The notes: generated from the letters alone by a model not told the origin. A stretch of DNA of 49,841 nt from Thermodiscus sp. (GCA_015521175.1 WAOR01000124.1:1-49841); one strand, 5' to 3'; shown: positions 1 to 10,110, counted from the first letter of the stretch. Made by a program: numbers and translations.

Positions 1-2
1 AC

Positions 3-686
3 TTAGTATTCAGCAAGCTACGCTCGAAAATGCCTCAGATCGAATCGCAGATAACATTCCGCCAACACCTAGAACCGTACCGGGTCGATGAGCTCTATGA
101 GATTCTAGAGCAGAGAGCCCAGCTAGCCTTCTATGATAACGCGTGGAGCCCTAAAATACTAGAGATCATTGCAAACTACTACGGCGCCGATGGCACTGGA
201 ATAAAGGATGGCAACGCTCGCCGCGCAATAAACGCCTTGAACACTGCAGCAGAATATGCGGAGTTCGAGGGCTCTAATGTAATAATGGAGGAGCACGTTA
301 GGAAAGCCCTCTCCGTGGACTCGATGGCCAACGTCAGCGCCCAAGACCTAGAAGGGCTAAGTATCCACGAACTCCTAGTCCTCCTAGCCGTCGCTCAACA
401 CACCATGAGATCTAGCGAACCCCTAACTACAGGACGCCTACGCCAGCTATACAAGGAAATAGCTGAATACTACGGTGAAACCCCCAGGGGCCACTCCCAG
501 TTTAACCAGTACATAAACAACCTCGCGAGCATTGGCCTACTAAACGTCACTCCCTCAGGCAAAGGAATGAGGGGAAGAACGAGTATAATCCAGCTACCTG
601 TAGAAATCCCCGCAACAGCACTCTACGAGGTCGTGGAAGACATAATTAAGAGGAAAACCGGGATCGGTGTCCGGAATTGGATATAG
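3..686 (+). CDS. cdc6: Orc1/Cdc6 family replication initiator, C-terminal part (5' truncated by window edge)
   Basis: Frame is open upstream of the listed Met (LVFSKLRSKMPQIESQITFRQHLEPYRVDELYEILEQRAQLAF...DGNARRAINALNTAAEYAE); AAA+ lid plus winged-helix C-terminus typical of archaeal Orc1/Cdc6. Confidence 0.9.
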   Translation, partial: LVFSKLRSKMPQIESQITFRQHLEPYRVDELYEILEQRAQLAFYDNAWSPKILEIIANYYGADGTGIKDGNARRAINALNTAAEYAEFEGSNVIMEEHVRKALSVDSMANVSAQDLEGLSIHELLVLLAVAQHTMRSSEPLTTGRLRQLYKEIAEYYGETPRGHSQFNQYINNLASIGLLNVTPSGKGMRGRTSIIQLPVEIPATALYEVVEDIIKRKTGIGVRNWI

Positions 687-952
687 AGGTACTCTTCGAG
701 AGCAAAGGGAGATTCCGTGTCCTACGCTTTCTTCTCCAAGAAGGGCAAGCTAACATATCACGAATAGTAAGGGAAACCGGACTCCCTCACCGACTCGTTA
801 AAAAGCACCTCGAGGAGCTCTCCAAGCAAGGTATTGTAAAGGAGAGAAAATACGGGAGACTAAGACTCTTCGAGGTTAACCTTGAAGATCCGAGAATCAG
901 TGCTACAAAAAACCTTATAGAAGAGCTGGAGAAAATATGGGGTGATGCTTGA
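677..952 (+). CDS. small winged-helix (ArsR-like) DNA-binding protein
   Basis: 91 aa; FRVLRFLLQEGQANISRIVRETGLPHRLVKKHLEELSKQGIVKERKYGRLRLFEVN is a wHTH pattern; overlaps the end of the Orc1 ORF. Confidence 0.75.
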   Translation: MDIEVLFESKGRFRVLRFLLQEGQANISRIVRETGLPHRLVKKHLEELSKQGIVKERKYGRLRLFEVNLEDPRISATKNLIEELEKIWGDA

Positions 953-1412
953 CTTGGCTCCAGGGATAGTTGACATAACAGGCAAAAACTATAGTCTAAG
1001 GAGTGCTACAGTGGAAGGGAGAATTCGGCTCCAAAGGGAAACCATTAACCGCATCAAGAATGGAGCCGTCGATAAAGGCGACGTTCTAGAAGTAGCAAGG
1101 GTCGCTGCACTACTAGCCATAAAGAAGACGCCCGAAATAATCCCCCACTGCCACCCAATCCCCCTAACAGGGGCAGACGTTGAATTTGATATCGATCAGG
1201 ACGGGATAACTGTGAGGGTTACGGTGAAGGCTATTTACAAGACAGGGGTAGAGATGGAGGCTCTAACCGGTGCAACTGCCGCTCTCCTAACAATATGGGA
1301 TATGGTTAAGAAGTATGAGAAAGATAGTGAAGGCCAATACCCCTATACCAGAATAGAGTACGTAAGAGTCCTAAGGAAAGAGAAGCAGAGTTTACGAGAA
1401 GAACGAGTCTAG
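942..1412 (+). CDS. moaC: cyclic pyranopterin monophosphate synthase MoaC
   Basis: KTPEIIPHCHPIPLTGADV and GVEMEALTGATAALLTIWDMVK motifs of MoaC. Confidence 0.93.
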   Translation: MMLDLAPGIVDITGKNYSLRSATVEGRIRLQRETINRIKNGAVDKGDVLEVARVAALLAIKKTPEIIPHCHPIPLTGADVEFDIDQDGITVRVTVKAIYKTGVEMEALTGATAALLTIWDMVKKYEKDSEGQYPYTRIEYVRVLRKEKQSLREERV

Positions 1413-2831
1413 AGTAGTCGAGGACCCTTTAGCCCTACCCCGCTTACGAGTAGCCCTCCTAGCTCCCTTCTTCTCGGCCTCTTTTTCCTCCACTTCAGGC
1501 CTGCTACTGGAGGGCTTCCGCGGCTCTCTGCGCGCCCTCTTAATCTTCTCGATAGCCTGCAAGATCTCCCGGGCCCTAGGACCCGCTAGAAACTCTACTT
1601 CTTTCATGTCAAGATTATAGCCTAGAGCTAGCCTAGCTGCCATGGACGGATCCTCTACCTCTCTAAATATTATAAATAAAAAGGGTAGTATCTCACTTTT
1701 GACCAGCCTCCTGGACGAGAGTACTCCCTCAGCGATCTTCTGAGCAAGCCTTTCCCTGGTTTCACGGACCTCCCTTAACCTTGCAAGCATCTTAATACGG
1801 TCCGGATAGGAGTATCTCTGCCTGCTTATCTGAGAATATTTCCTAGCGAACGCTACCCCCGGACCCGCGAGGGTGAAGACATAGTTTAGGAGGCTCCAGT
1901 TTCCACCGAATTTAGCTCTATTCAGCATTATAGTAGCCCTTGAGAGCGCGTCAAAGGCCCGATAAGCATCTCGAGGATCCTCGTATTTCCGAGGAATATT
2001 ATCGTTAAGCCAGGCTATCACTGTTTCATAATCTTCCTGGCTGTTGGAAATCGCCATCCTTGCCTTCCAAGCCTTATCCGCGTAGAATATCTGGTTAAGC
2101 GTCTGGAAGATCTCATACTTCTTCTCTCTACCCCTAACCAATAGTCTAGCGAGAGTGAGTGTAACTCTACCATAGCCCTCTGCGATTGCCTGGAGATCGT
2201 TTATAGCGGCCCTGACATCTCCCCTCTCCACCTCTGCAATGTAACGGAGGGCTTCCCTCTCGCATTCTAGCCCCTCTAGATCGCATATCCTCTGGAGTAT
2301 CGCTATCACTTGCGTTAACGAGAGGCTCTTGAAGGGTATTAGCTCGCTGACTTGGTGGAGGGGCCTTATCTGGTCCTTCCAGGGATCGTTTGCAGTCATA
2401 ACAATTGGGTTCTCCGATTCGGGTATGATTTCTAGTAGGGCTCTAAGCCCTCCGGAATCTTCCCTGGGAGCTATGCCGTCGATCTCGTCAAGCAGTATTA
2501 TTATTCCTCTACCCCACAGAGGCTTCTTCCTAGCGGCAACGCCAACAGTTCTCCTTATCGCCTCGGCAGACCTGTAATCGCTAGCATTGAGTTCTAGTAG
2601 CTCGAACCTGTACTGGCGTGCTACAGCCTCTACTAGGCTCGTCTTGCCTACTCCAGGGGGGCCGTAGAGGAGGGCTCCCCTCTTACTAGGCTTCTTTCCC
2701 TCGAGCCACTGCTTGAACCATGCTAGGAATCTTTTCTTAGCCTCCTCTTGGTTAGCTACTTCCTCGATCGTCCTCGGCCTATACTTAATTATCCACGGTA
2801 TGTTTCCCTTCTTTACACGCCTAAGACTCAC
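1392..2831 (-). CDS. rfcL: replication factor C large subunit
   Basis: KYRPRTIEEVANQEEAKKRF, Walker A LLYGPPGVGKTSL, Walker B IILLDEIDGI; Lys/Arg-rich tail ending TTLDSFFS, a PIP-box-like end. Confidence 0.95.
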   Translation of the reverse strand: MSLRRVKKGNIPWIIKYRPRTIEEVANQEEAKKRFLAWFKQWLEGKKPSKRGALLYGPPGVGKTSLVEAVARQYRFELLELNASDYRSAEAIRRTVGVAARKKPLWGRGIIILLDEIDGIAPREDSGGLRALLEIIPESENPIVMTANDPWKDQIRPLHQVSELIPFKSLSLTQVIAILQRICDLEGLECEREALRYIAEVERGDVRAAINDLQAIAEGYGRVTLTLARLLVRGREKKYEIFQTLNQIFYADKAWKARMAISNSQEDYETVIAWLNDNIPRKYEDPRDAYRAFDALSRATIMLNRAKFGGNWSLLNYVFTLAGPGVAFARKYSQISRQRYSYPDRIKMLARLREVRETRERLAQKIAEGVLSSRRLVKSEILPFLFIIFREVEDPSMAARLALGYNLDMKEVEFLAGPRAREILQAIEKIKRARREPRKPSSSRPEVEEKEAEKKGARRATRKRGRAKGSSTTLDSFFS

Positions 2832-3829
2832 TCTTCGACACCTAGCCTCTGCCCTATCATTGAGAGCCAGGCGAGGAAAGCGCTTAGTTGTATGTCATCA
2901 TCGCTTCCCTCGACGAGTCGGAAGTGGATCTCCCCCACGTAGTCTGCGATTAAAACCCTAGCCTCTTCTGGCACCTTGAAGTCATTACTCATTACTACTC
3001 TGTGCACTTGCTTGATTAAGTCTTCTCCGCTTAACCCATACTCGATCATCAGTTTCCTCATAAGGTTTCTTGCAGCGTTGAAGTCGCCCTTTAACGCTAG
3101 CTGTAGCATTTGCCTTACTTCCTTAGGCTTTGCCATACCTACTACTTTGTACACGGCGTCAACTGTCACCTTCCCGATCGCCGCTGCCGCTTGTAGGATG
3201 TTTATGGCCTTCCTCATGTCTCCCTCGCTTATCTCATAGATGGTCTCTAGTGCCTCATAGTCATAGTCAACTCCCTCATTCTCAGCAATGTACTTCAACC
3301 TGGCAACTACATCCTCCTTCTTCAGCGGCTGGAATCGGAAGAAAGCGCATCTACTCTGAATAGGATCTATAATCTTAGATGGATAGTTCGCTATTAGGAT
3401 AAACCTTGTATTGACGCTATATAGCTCCATGAGCCTCCTGAGAGCTTGCTGTGCATCTGCCGTCATGTTGTCTGCCTCGTCTAGGAGTACTATTTTGAAG
3501 GGTATCTCCGGGGGAGTCCGGCTCCTAGCGAACTCCTTGACCTTCTCCCTGATAACATTAATACCTCTCTCATCGCTCGCGTTGAGCTCCAACATGTACT
3601 GCCTATAGTTTTCTCCGTACAGGTCGTGTGCTAGAGCATGCGCAGCTGTAGTTTTACCCGTTCCAGCGGGACCCGCGAAGAGAAGGTGAGGCATATTCTT
3701 TGTTTCCACGAACTTCTTCAGCCTCGATACGACTTCCTCCTGATTAATTATCTCGTCTAGGGTCTTAGGCCTGTATTTTTCTACCCACAACAACTCGTAG
3801 ATGGAGGTGCTCAATGCCATATACCCCAC
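2828..3829 (-). CDS. rfcS: replication factor C small subunit
   Basis: LLWVEKYRPKTLDEIINQEEVVSRLKKFV, FAGPAGTGKTT, VLLDEADNMTADAQQALRR. Confidence 0.96.
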   Translation of the reverse strand: MGYMALSTSIYELLWVEKYRPKTLDEIINQEEVVSRLKKFVETKNMPHLLFAGPAGTGKTTAAHALAHDLYGENYRQYMLELNASDERGINVIREKVKEFARSRTPPEIPFKIVLLDEADNMTADAQQALRRLMELYSVNTRFILIANYPSKIIDPIQSRCAFFRFQPLKKEDVVARLKYIAENEGVDYDYEALETIYEISEGDMRKAINILQAAAAIGKVTVDAVYKVVGMAKPKEVRQMLQLALKGDFNAARNLMRKLMIEYGLSGEDLIKQVHRVVMSNDFKVPEEARVLIADYVGEIHFRLVEGSDDDIQLSAFLAWLSMIGQRLGVEE

Positions 3830-3945
3830 TAATCTCCCTATACCACATTTAGTGCTATAACGGAGGAGCCTTATAAGCCGGGTAGAACCTATGCATCCTA
3901 TATCAGCTCTGGAAGCAATGACCGATTACTGGGGGCGCCGCGATA

Positions 3946-4503
3946 GTGGAGATAAGAGAACGATTCGATCTAATTAAGCTGGATTACGAAGCTAAGGGTG
4001 TAAGAGTACTATTCTTAAAGAATTATAATAATCTACCCACGAGCGGTGGAAGGGTAAATGCAAGAAGGGGCGACGAGTTAGAGCTTCCCCGATGGCAGGC
4101 GAGAATGCTAGAGGAGCGTGGCATAGTTGAGGTTAAAGACAAGAAACTAGACATAGACACTGTGAACACCTACCATTATCGTGAAAAGCGTAAAACCGCG
4201 GCAAACCAGCTCTCTCCCCTACCGAGCGATTTTTATCTCAAAGCCCGGGAACTAGTAGAGGAGCTCAACAAGCTCATAAAAGAAAAGCCCAGCCACATGC
4301 TCCTCAAAGACAGGGAGATCTTAGAGAAGAATCTAATAGAACTCGCAGAGACCAGGCTCCTGAAAATAGTAAGACTAGCCTTAACCAGTAGCGAAGAGTT
4401 CAGGGAGCGGATGACACCCGAGGAGACACTCGTCTACATGAACATACATGATACCGCTTCAACCTGGAGGAGCTACATCGAGGAGATATTCCGGGGTGAA
4501 TAA
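3946..4503 (+). CDS. GINS complex subunit (Gins23-like)
   Basis: 185 aa; VRVLFLKNYNNLPTSGGRVNARRGDELELPRWQARMLEERGIVEVKD; immediately upstream of MCM as in Sulfolobus gins23-mcm; GTG start. Confidence 0.8.
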   Translation: MEIRERFDLIKLDYEAKGVRVLFLKNYNNLPTSGGRVNARRGDELELPRWQARMLEERGIVEVKDKKLDIDTVNTYHYREKRKTAANQLSPLPSDFYLKARELVEELNKLIKEKPSHMLLKDREILEKNLIELAETRLLKIVRLALTSSEEFRERMTPEETLVYMNIHDTASTWRSYIEEIFRGE

Positions 4504-4507
4504 GAGA

Positions 4508-6586
4508 ATGGCTAGCGAGTACAGCTACGAAGAAGAACTAGGCTATGGCGACCTATTCAAAGACTTTATCAAAAACTTCCGCGACGAGACTGGCCGCTTC
4601 AAATACATGGACAGGCTAAGGAGAATGATCAATTTCGACTTGCAAAGTCTCTCCATAGACTTCTCAGACCTCTACAGGTACAACACAGACCTAGCCGAAG
4701 CACTAATCGACGATCCCCTCAGGGTTCTCAGGGAAGCCGGCGACGCTATACGAGAGCTTGTGATGCTCGAAGACCCCGAGTATGCGAAGAAAAAGAAGAA
4801 ATTCATACCGAGGATTTATGGCCTCTTTGAAACAATAAGGATCAGAGACATTAAGAGCGAATACGTTGGAAAGCTAGTCCAAGTAGAAGGTATAGTAACG
4901 AGGATGCACCCTATTAGGAGCAGGATGGTGAAAGCAGTATTCCGCCATGAAAAATGTGGAGCTGAATTCGAATGGCCCCCTGGAGAAGAGCAAGTAGGTG
5001 ACAGGATAGAGAAGCCCTCCATCTGCCCCGTTTGCGGGGAGGGGGGCGGGAAGTTTATACTTGTAAAAGAAAAATCAAAATACATTGACTGGCAGAAGAT
5101 AACCCTGCAGGAACGCCCCGAGGATGTGCCTGGAGGCCAGATGCCGAGAAGCATAGAGATACACCTTACCCATGATCTAGTTGACTCGGCTAGGCCCGGT
5201 GACCGAGTGGTAGTGGTAGGCATTCCCCGCCTAGAACAGACTAGCGCTACAAGCCCGCTCTACGAGGTCTACCTTGAAGCTAACAGTATGAGAGTGTCGG
5301 AGAAAGTCCTTGAAGAAGTAACCATAACTAGGGAAGACGAGGAGAAGATAAAGGATCTTGCACGCGACCCCTGGGTTAGGCAGAGGATTATCGCGAGCAT
5401 AGCACCAAGCATATACGGCCACTGGGACCTCAAGGAAGCAATAGCACTCCTACTCTTCGGCGGAGTACCAAAAACTATGCCCGATGGAACGAGGATTAGA
5501 GGAGACATACACGTCCTCTTCGTGGGAGACCCAGGAGTAGCCAAGAGCCAGCTACTACAATCCGCGAGCAGAATAGCTCCCAGAGCAGTCTACACAAGCG
5601 GTAAGGGATCAACAGCAGCAGGACTAACCGCCGCTGTAGTGCGAGATAACAAAACAGGCGAATACTTCCTCGAAGCAGGCGCGCTAGTACTAGCAGACGG
5701 TGGAGTAGCCATCATAGACGAGATCGATAAGATGAGGCCCGAGGATAGAACAGCCATACACGAGGCAATGGAACAACAAGTCATAAGCATATCAAAGGCC
5801 GGCATAGTTGCCAGGCTAAACGCCAGAGCCAGTATACTAGCAGCGGGAAACCCCAAACTAGGAATATATATCGAAGACAAACCATTCACTGATAACGTGA
5901 ACCTACCACCCACGATTATCTCTAGGTTCGACCTCATATTCGTAGTAAAGGATCGACCAGGCCTAGAGAGAGATAGAAGGCTAGCGAGATACATACTAGA
6001 AGCGCACAGTAACATAGAAAAATTCAAGCCGGAAATAGATCCGACTCTCCTTAAAAAATACATCATCTACGCCAGACGATACGTGAAGCCCAAGCTAAGC
6101 CCAACCGCCAAGAAACTAATAGAGCACTTCTTCGTATTCATGAGAAACGCGGCAGTCACAAGAAACGACAAGGGCCTACCACCAATACCGATAACCGCGA
6201 GACAGCTAGAAGCAATAATCAGGCTATCAGAGGCCCACGCGAAAATGGCTCTCAAGGACGAGGTCACAGCAGAGGACGCTGCAGAGGCGATAAGAATAAC
6301 CATGGCATTCCTATCAAGCGTCGGAGTGACAGAAACGGGCGAGATAGATATCGGAGTGATAATGACTGGGAAGAGTAGGCAGCAGATAAAACTCTACGAG
6401 GTCATACTCGACACAATAAAGAGGCTCGCGAGCGACAGAGAATGCATAAGTCAAGACAAGCTAGTAGAGGAGCTCGTTAACACCACTAAGCTATCCGAGA
6501 ACAAGATAATAGAAACCCTCTCGAAAATGAGGAGAGACGGGCTAATATACACGCCACGGTTCAACTGCTATCAAGTAGTACCATAA
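4508..6586 (+). CDS. mcm: MCM replicative helicase
   Basis: Zn-binding motif, GDPGVAKSQLL Walker A, IIDEIDKM Walker B, SRFDLIFVV; start placed at ATG 4508 (MASEYSYEEELGYG) rather than at the ORF-track start 4448. Confidence 0.97.
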   Translation: MASEYSYEEELGYGDLFKDFIKNFRDETGRFKYMDRLRRMINFDLQSLSIDFSDLYRYNTDLAEALIDDPLRVLREAGDAIRELVMLEDPEYAKKKKKFIPRIYGLFETIRIRDIKSEYVGKLVQVEGIVTRMHPIRSRMVKAVFRHEKCGAEFEWPPGEEQVGDRIEKPSICPVCGEGGGKFILVKEKSKYIDWQKITLQERPEDVPGGQMPRSIEIHLTHDLVDSARPGDRVVVVGIPRLEQTSATSPLYEVYLEANSMRVSEKVLEEVTITREDEEKIKDLARDPWVRQRIIASIAPSIYGHWDLKEAIALLLFGGVPKTMPDGTRIRGDIHVLFVGDPGVAKSQLLQSASRIAPRAVYTSGKGSTAAGLTAAVVRDNKTGEYFLEAGALVLADGGVAIIDEIDKMRPEDRTAIHEAMEQQVISISKAGIVARLNARASILAAGNPKLGIYIEDKPFTDNVNLPPTIISRFDLIFVVKDRPGLERDRRLARYILEAHSNIEKFKPEIDPTLLKKYIIYARRYVKPKLSPTAKKLIEHFFVFMRNAAVTRNDKGLPPIPITARQLEAIIRLSEAHAKMALKDEVTAEDAAEAIRITMAFLSSVGVTETGEIDIGVIMTGKSRQQIKLYEVILDTIKRLASDRECISQDKLVEELVNTTKLSENKIIETLSKMRRDGLIYTPRFNCYQVVP

Positions 6587-6608
6587 CGGTAAGGGTGCCG
6601 GGAAAGCG

Positions 6609-8732
6609 ATGAGACCCATAACACGCAGACTCCTCAAGATACTCAATATCAAACGCCTATACCCGCCCCAGCAAGAGGCGATTAAAAAGAGAGTAGAATT
6701 CGGGGAAAATCTCCTACTGGCAACACCAACGGCTAGCGGTAAAACACTCGTCGGCCTAATCGGCATCGTAAACAGGCTCAACGATGAGGGTGGTAAAACG
6801 GTCTACATGGCACCGCTCCGCAGCATCGCCTACGAGAAAGCCGCGCTCTTCGAGAAGCTAGAAGCGTTAGGCTTCTCTACCCGGATAGAGGTGGGTAACT
6901 ATGCTCGAGGACCCCGTGACGCTGACATCCTCGTTACTACTTACGAGAGATTCGATAGCATCTTACGCAACGATCCCGGATTTCTTAGGGAAGTTTCAGC
7001 AATAGTAGTTGACGAAGTCCACTATGTTAACGATGAGAAGAGAGGCCCTATACTGGAAGCTTTGATAGCGAGGATACTGCACAGCGGTACAAGCCCACAA
7101 CTCATAGCCCTCTCTGCCACAGTATCCAATGCCGGCGAACTAGGAGAATGGCTCCAAGCCCGCGTTATAAGGTCTGCTTGGAGGCCTGTCCCCCTCCGCG
7201 AGGGAGTCTATAAGGAAGGCCGTATACTCTATAGCAATGGAGAATTAGTCGAGATCCCGGTAGTCTCGCCGACCCCTTATATTAACCTCGTAGCTTTCTA
7301 TGCCCCGAAAAATGCCCAAATATTGATCTTCTCGCAATCCCGGCGCCGAGTAGTGAGTCTAGCGGAGAAGACCGCTAAGGCAGCTGGCGATATACTCCTT
7401 TATGATGAGCAAATCGCGCGTGAGACCGCTAGAGAGATAGCTAGAAGCGAGGGACCCTCATCCCTAAAGGAGAAACTAGCGAAACTGGTACTGAGAGGGG
7501 TAGCATTCCACCACGCCGGCTTATCCAACAGGCAGAGGATGCTCTTAGAAGAAGCCTTCCGCAGAGGCGGAATAGCGGTAATCCATGCAACGCCCACGTT
7601 AGCAGCCGGGGTAAACCTTCCGGCACGAGTGGTAATACTAGAGGAGTATCGAAGATTTGAAGGCGGCATACGCAAGCCCCTAACAGTTTATGAGTATAAG
7701 CAGGTTGCTGGGAGAGCCGGGAGGCCCGGCTACGACGATGTCGGCGAGGCAATAATTGTTGCTGGCAGGAGCGACGATCCAGAAGCTCTAGTGGACTATT
7801 ACATGGCTAGTGAGCCAGAACCTGTCACTAGTAAGCTGTCAAATCTAAAGAGTCTTAGACACGTACTACTCGGGGTTATCGATTCTGGAATAGCGAATAA
7901 ACGGGGAGAGATCAAGGAGTATTTTAAAAAGACTCTCTATGCCCTGCAAGGAGATATAAACGAAATTAAAATAATAATAGATAAATCTATTAATGATTTG
8001 CTGAAGTGGGGGCTTATAGACGAGTCGGGGATTCTCGAATCAACCCCTCTGGGAAGCATGATCTCAAAGAGATATCTTGACCCCTTGAACGTGCCAAGAA
8101 TAAGGGAGGTTTTAAGTAGGTCCGGGAAACTCACAGATACCCTACTGTTATACCTAGTCGCCTATTCTCCCGACATGGTTCATCTACCCGTGACGAGGAG
8201 GGAAGAAGACTACATAATGGATAGAGTCTTAGACGAGCTCACCGAGATTATAGACCTTATAGAATGGTTCGGTCCAACAGAATTAGAAACATTAAAAATA
8301 CTTTTATTGTTATTAGACTGGATTAACGAGGAGAAAGAGGACGTTATAGCCTCCCGCTACTCCGTCGGGCCGGGCGACGTTAACGCCGTGGTAGAGACCG
8401 CTGAATGGATCGCCTCTTCATTAGCCGATGTACTGCCACTACTAGGTGTAGGCTATGAGGAGAGCCAGAGGATGAGGGTTCTCGCGAGACGGATTAAGTA
8501 CGGTGTGCGCGAGGAACTGCTACCCCTCATAGTGATACCTGGGATAGGCAGGGTTAGGGCACGAATACTATATAATCACGGTTACAAGACACTCCACGAT
8601 CTAGCAACAGCGGATCCCGCGAAGATAGCTAAGATCCCTGGTATAGGCCCTGGTACCGTGAAGTCAATCGTGGAGTTTTTCGGCGGTACATATGAGGGAA
8701 GCGGTGGAGAGGGATTAGAGGCTTATATGTGA
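6609..8732 (+). CDS. hel308: Hel308-type Ski2-like DNA helicase
   Basis: ATPTASGKTL, VVDEVHYV, HATPTLAAGVNLPARVV, QVAGRAGRPGYDDVG, C-terminal helix-hairpin-helix (IPGIGRVRARILYNHGYKTLHDLATADPAKIAKIPGIGPGTVKSIVEFF). Confidence 0.93.
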   Translation: MRPITRRLLKILNIKRLYPPQQEAIKKRVEFGENLLLATPTASGKTLVGLIGIVNRLNDEGGKTVYMAPLRSIAYEKAALFEKLEALGFSTRIEVGNYARGPRDADILVTTYERFDSILRNDPGFLREVSAIVVDEVHYVNDEKRGPILEALIARILHSGTSPQLIALSATVSNAGELGEWLQARVIRSAWRPVPLREGVYKEGRILYSNGELVEIPVVSPTPYINLVAFYAPKNAQILIFSQSRRRVVSLAEKTAKAAGDILLYDEQIARETAREIARSEGPSSLKEKLAKLVLRGVAFHHAGLSNRQRMLLEEAFRRGGIAVIHATPTLAAGVNLPARVVILEEYRRFEGGIRKPLTVYEYKQVAGRAGRPGYDDVGEAIIVAGRSDDPEALVDYYMASEPEPVTSKLSNLKSLRHVLLGVIDSGIANKRGEIKEYFKKTLYALQGDINEIKIIIDKSINDLLKWGLIDESGILESTPLGSMISKRYLDPLNVPRIREVLSRSGKLTDTLLLYLVAYSPDMVHLPVTRREEDYIMDRVLDELTEIIDLIEWFGPTELETLKILLLLLDWINEEKEDVIASRYSVGPGDVNAVVETAEWIASSLADVLPLLGVGYEESQRMRVLARRIKYGVREELLPLIVIPGIGRVRARILYNHGYKTLHDLATADPAKIAKIPGIGPGTVKSIVEFFGGTYEGSGGEGLEAYM

Positions 8733-8787
8733 AAAACTCTAACCCCCACAAATAGACAAACATTGTAGTCCGACAGGATCCTTTACT

Positions 8788-9915
8788 CTAGTATTCGATA
8801 ACATGTATCCCCCTCTTTTCGATCTTAGCCATGATTTCTCTTGCATAGTCTTTATCGAGCCCCAGCTCCTCGGGCACAATTATGCCTTTAGGTAGGTCTG
8901 CCTCGGCCACGAGCTCCGCTACACTGGCCTGGAAGCTGGCCGTAGCTTTAGCCATAGCCGACCAGTTCTCGTCTGGCTCTACCACTACGCGGAACCTGAG
9001 GGTCCCCTTGCTTGATTCCAGGATAACCACTAATACTACTAAGTCCTCAACTCCCGATAGGGATTCTCTCAGGATAGCGGCAAAGCACTTGCGCGGCGCT
9101 ACTGGGCAGCCATCTATGTTCAGGTTTTTCTCATCGAGAAGACCCAGTCTAGCTAGTTTCTTCATTAGCTCTAGGTGGCCCGGCCACCGTAGCGTATACT
9201 CAGCCATGTACTCCATCGTCGGAAACGACCTAAGGAGAGTCCGCAAACCATCCGTGTAGAAATACTCTAACTCGCCTAAGCCAGGGACCTTGAACCTGCC
9301 GGGCTCCACGCTAAGGGGATCTACTACCTTCACCTTCCCCCGGACGATGTACTTTGCCGGGCGGAGGTACTCGTCTATTAGGTCCTCAACACTCCAAGCG
9401 GCCGCCAAGCCGAGAGGGTTAGCGTCACGCCTCTTCGAGATCCCTCCCACATAGATGTACGCCTTCCTAGCATTAATCCTCCGCACGCCGGCCCCCACAA
9501 GGAAGTTCGATAGACCCGGAGCGATGCCAGCATCAACGACAAGCACAACTCCTTGCTTGCCCGCATAACCAGCTAACTCCCAGGGATCCTCCCTATAGAA
9601 AGAGACGTCGACAACATTGAACCCAGCCGAGATAATAGTCTTAACTGCATCGTAACCAATACTCCCCGGCAAATCCACTAGAACCGCGTCAACGTCTAGC
9701 CCCCTAGACTCGACAATCTTCCCCACAGCAGTATAATCGCCCAACTCGGCTGGCAAACCGAGACGCCGAGCCCTTTCCACAGCCTCATAGCTACTGTCAA
9801 TCCCCAGTACCTTGTAACCCCGGGTATACAAGTCCCATAACGCGCGTAGGCCAACATTTCCCAGCCCGACTACGAGGAACGATCCGCTCAACCCGCTGCA
9901 CCACCGCACTAGCAC
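8788..9915 (-). CDS. saccharopine dehydrogenase-like NAD(P)-binding oxidoreductase
   Basis: FLVVGLGNVGLRALWDLYTRGYKVLGIDSS Rossmann motif; SDH-like middle and C-terminal regions; GTG at 9915, other starts possible. Confidence 0.8.
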   Translation of the reverse strand: MLVRWCSGLSGSFLVVGLGNVGLRALWDLYTRGYKVLGIDSSYEAVERARRLGLPAELGDYTAVGKIVESRGLDVDAVLVDLPGSIGYDAVKTIISAGFNVVDVSFYREDPWELAGYAGKQGVVLVVDAGIAPGLSNFLVGAGVRRINARKAYIYVGGISKRRDANPLGLAAAWSVEDLIDEYLRPAKYIVRGKVKVVDPLSVEPGRFKVPGLGELEYFYTDGLRTLLRSFPTMEYMAEYTLRWPGHLELMKKLARLGLLDEKNLNIDGCPVAPRKCFAAILRESLSGVEDLVVLVVILESSKGTLRFRVVVEPDENWSAMAKATASFQASVAELVAEADLPKGIIVPEELGLDKDYAREIMAKIEKRGIHVIEY

Positions 9916-9929
9916 ATGCTAGCATTCAA

Positions 9930-10012
9930 GGCCCCACGCGGGATAAGGTGTTCCGGCTCTCCTCATACCACGCATCGGGAGACTCTCTTTATCCGCATCC
10001 CCGCGCGGGGCC
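9930..10012. other. 83-nt long imperfect hairpin in the leader of the saccharopine dehydrogenase-like gene
   Basis: GGCCCCACGCGGG (9930-9942) pairs with CCCGCGCGGGGCC (10000-10012), 12 of 13 positions; inner ATAA/TTAT and TCTCC/GGAGA pairings. Confidence 0.55.
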
Positions 10013-10100
10013 ACCATACTACAACTATTTACTCAGCAAGGAAAATATCCCTACGCTACAAGACATGGCAAACAAGGAAGGCCTTTAGGGAGGCTTCAAC

Positions 10101-10110
10101 TATTTAAAAC
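10101..10110 (+). promoter_or_regulatory. TATA-box-like element upstream of tRNA-Gly
   Basis: tatttaaaac about 30-38 nt upstream of the tRNA 5' end. Confidence 0.6.

Noticed and set aside
5590-6066. 158-aa minus-strand ORF within mcm
   Set aside because: Antisense shadow ORF of the MCM catalytic core
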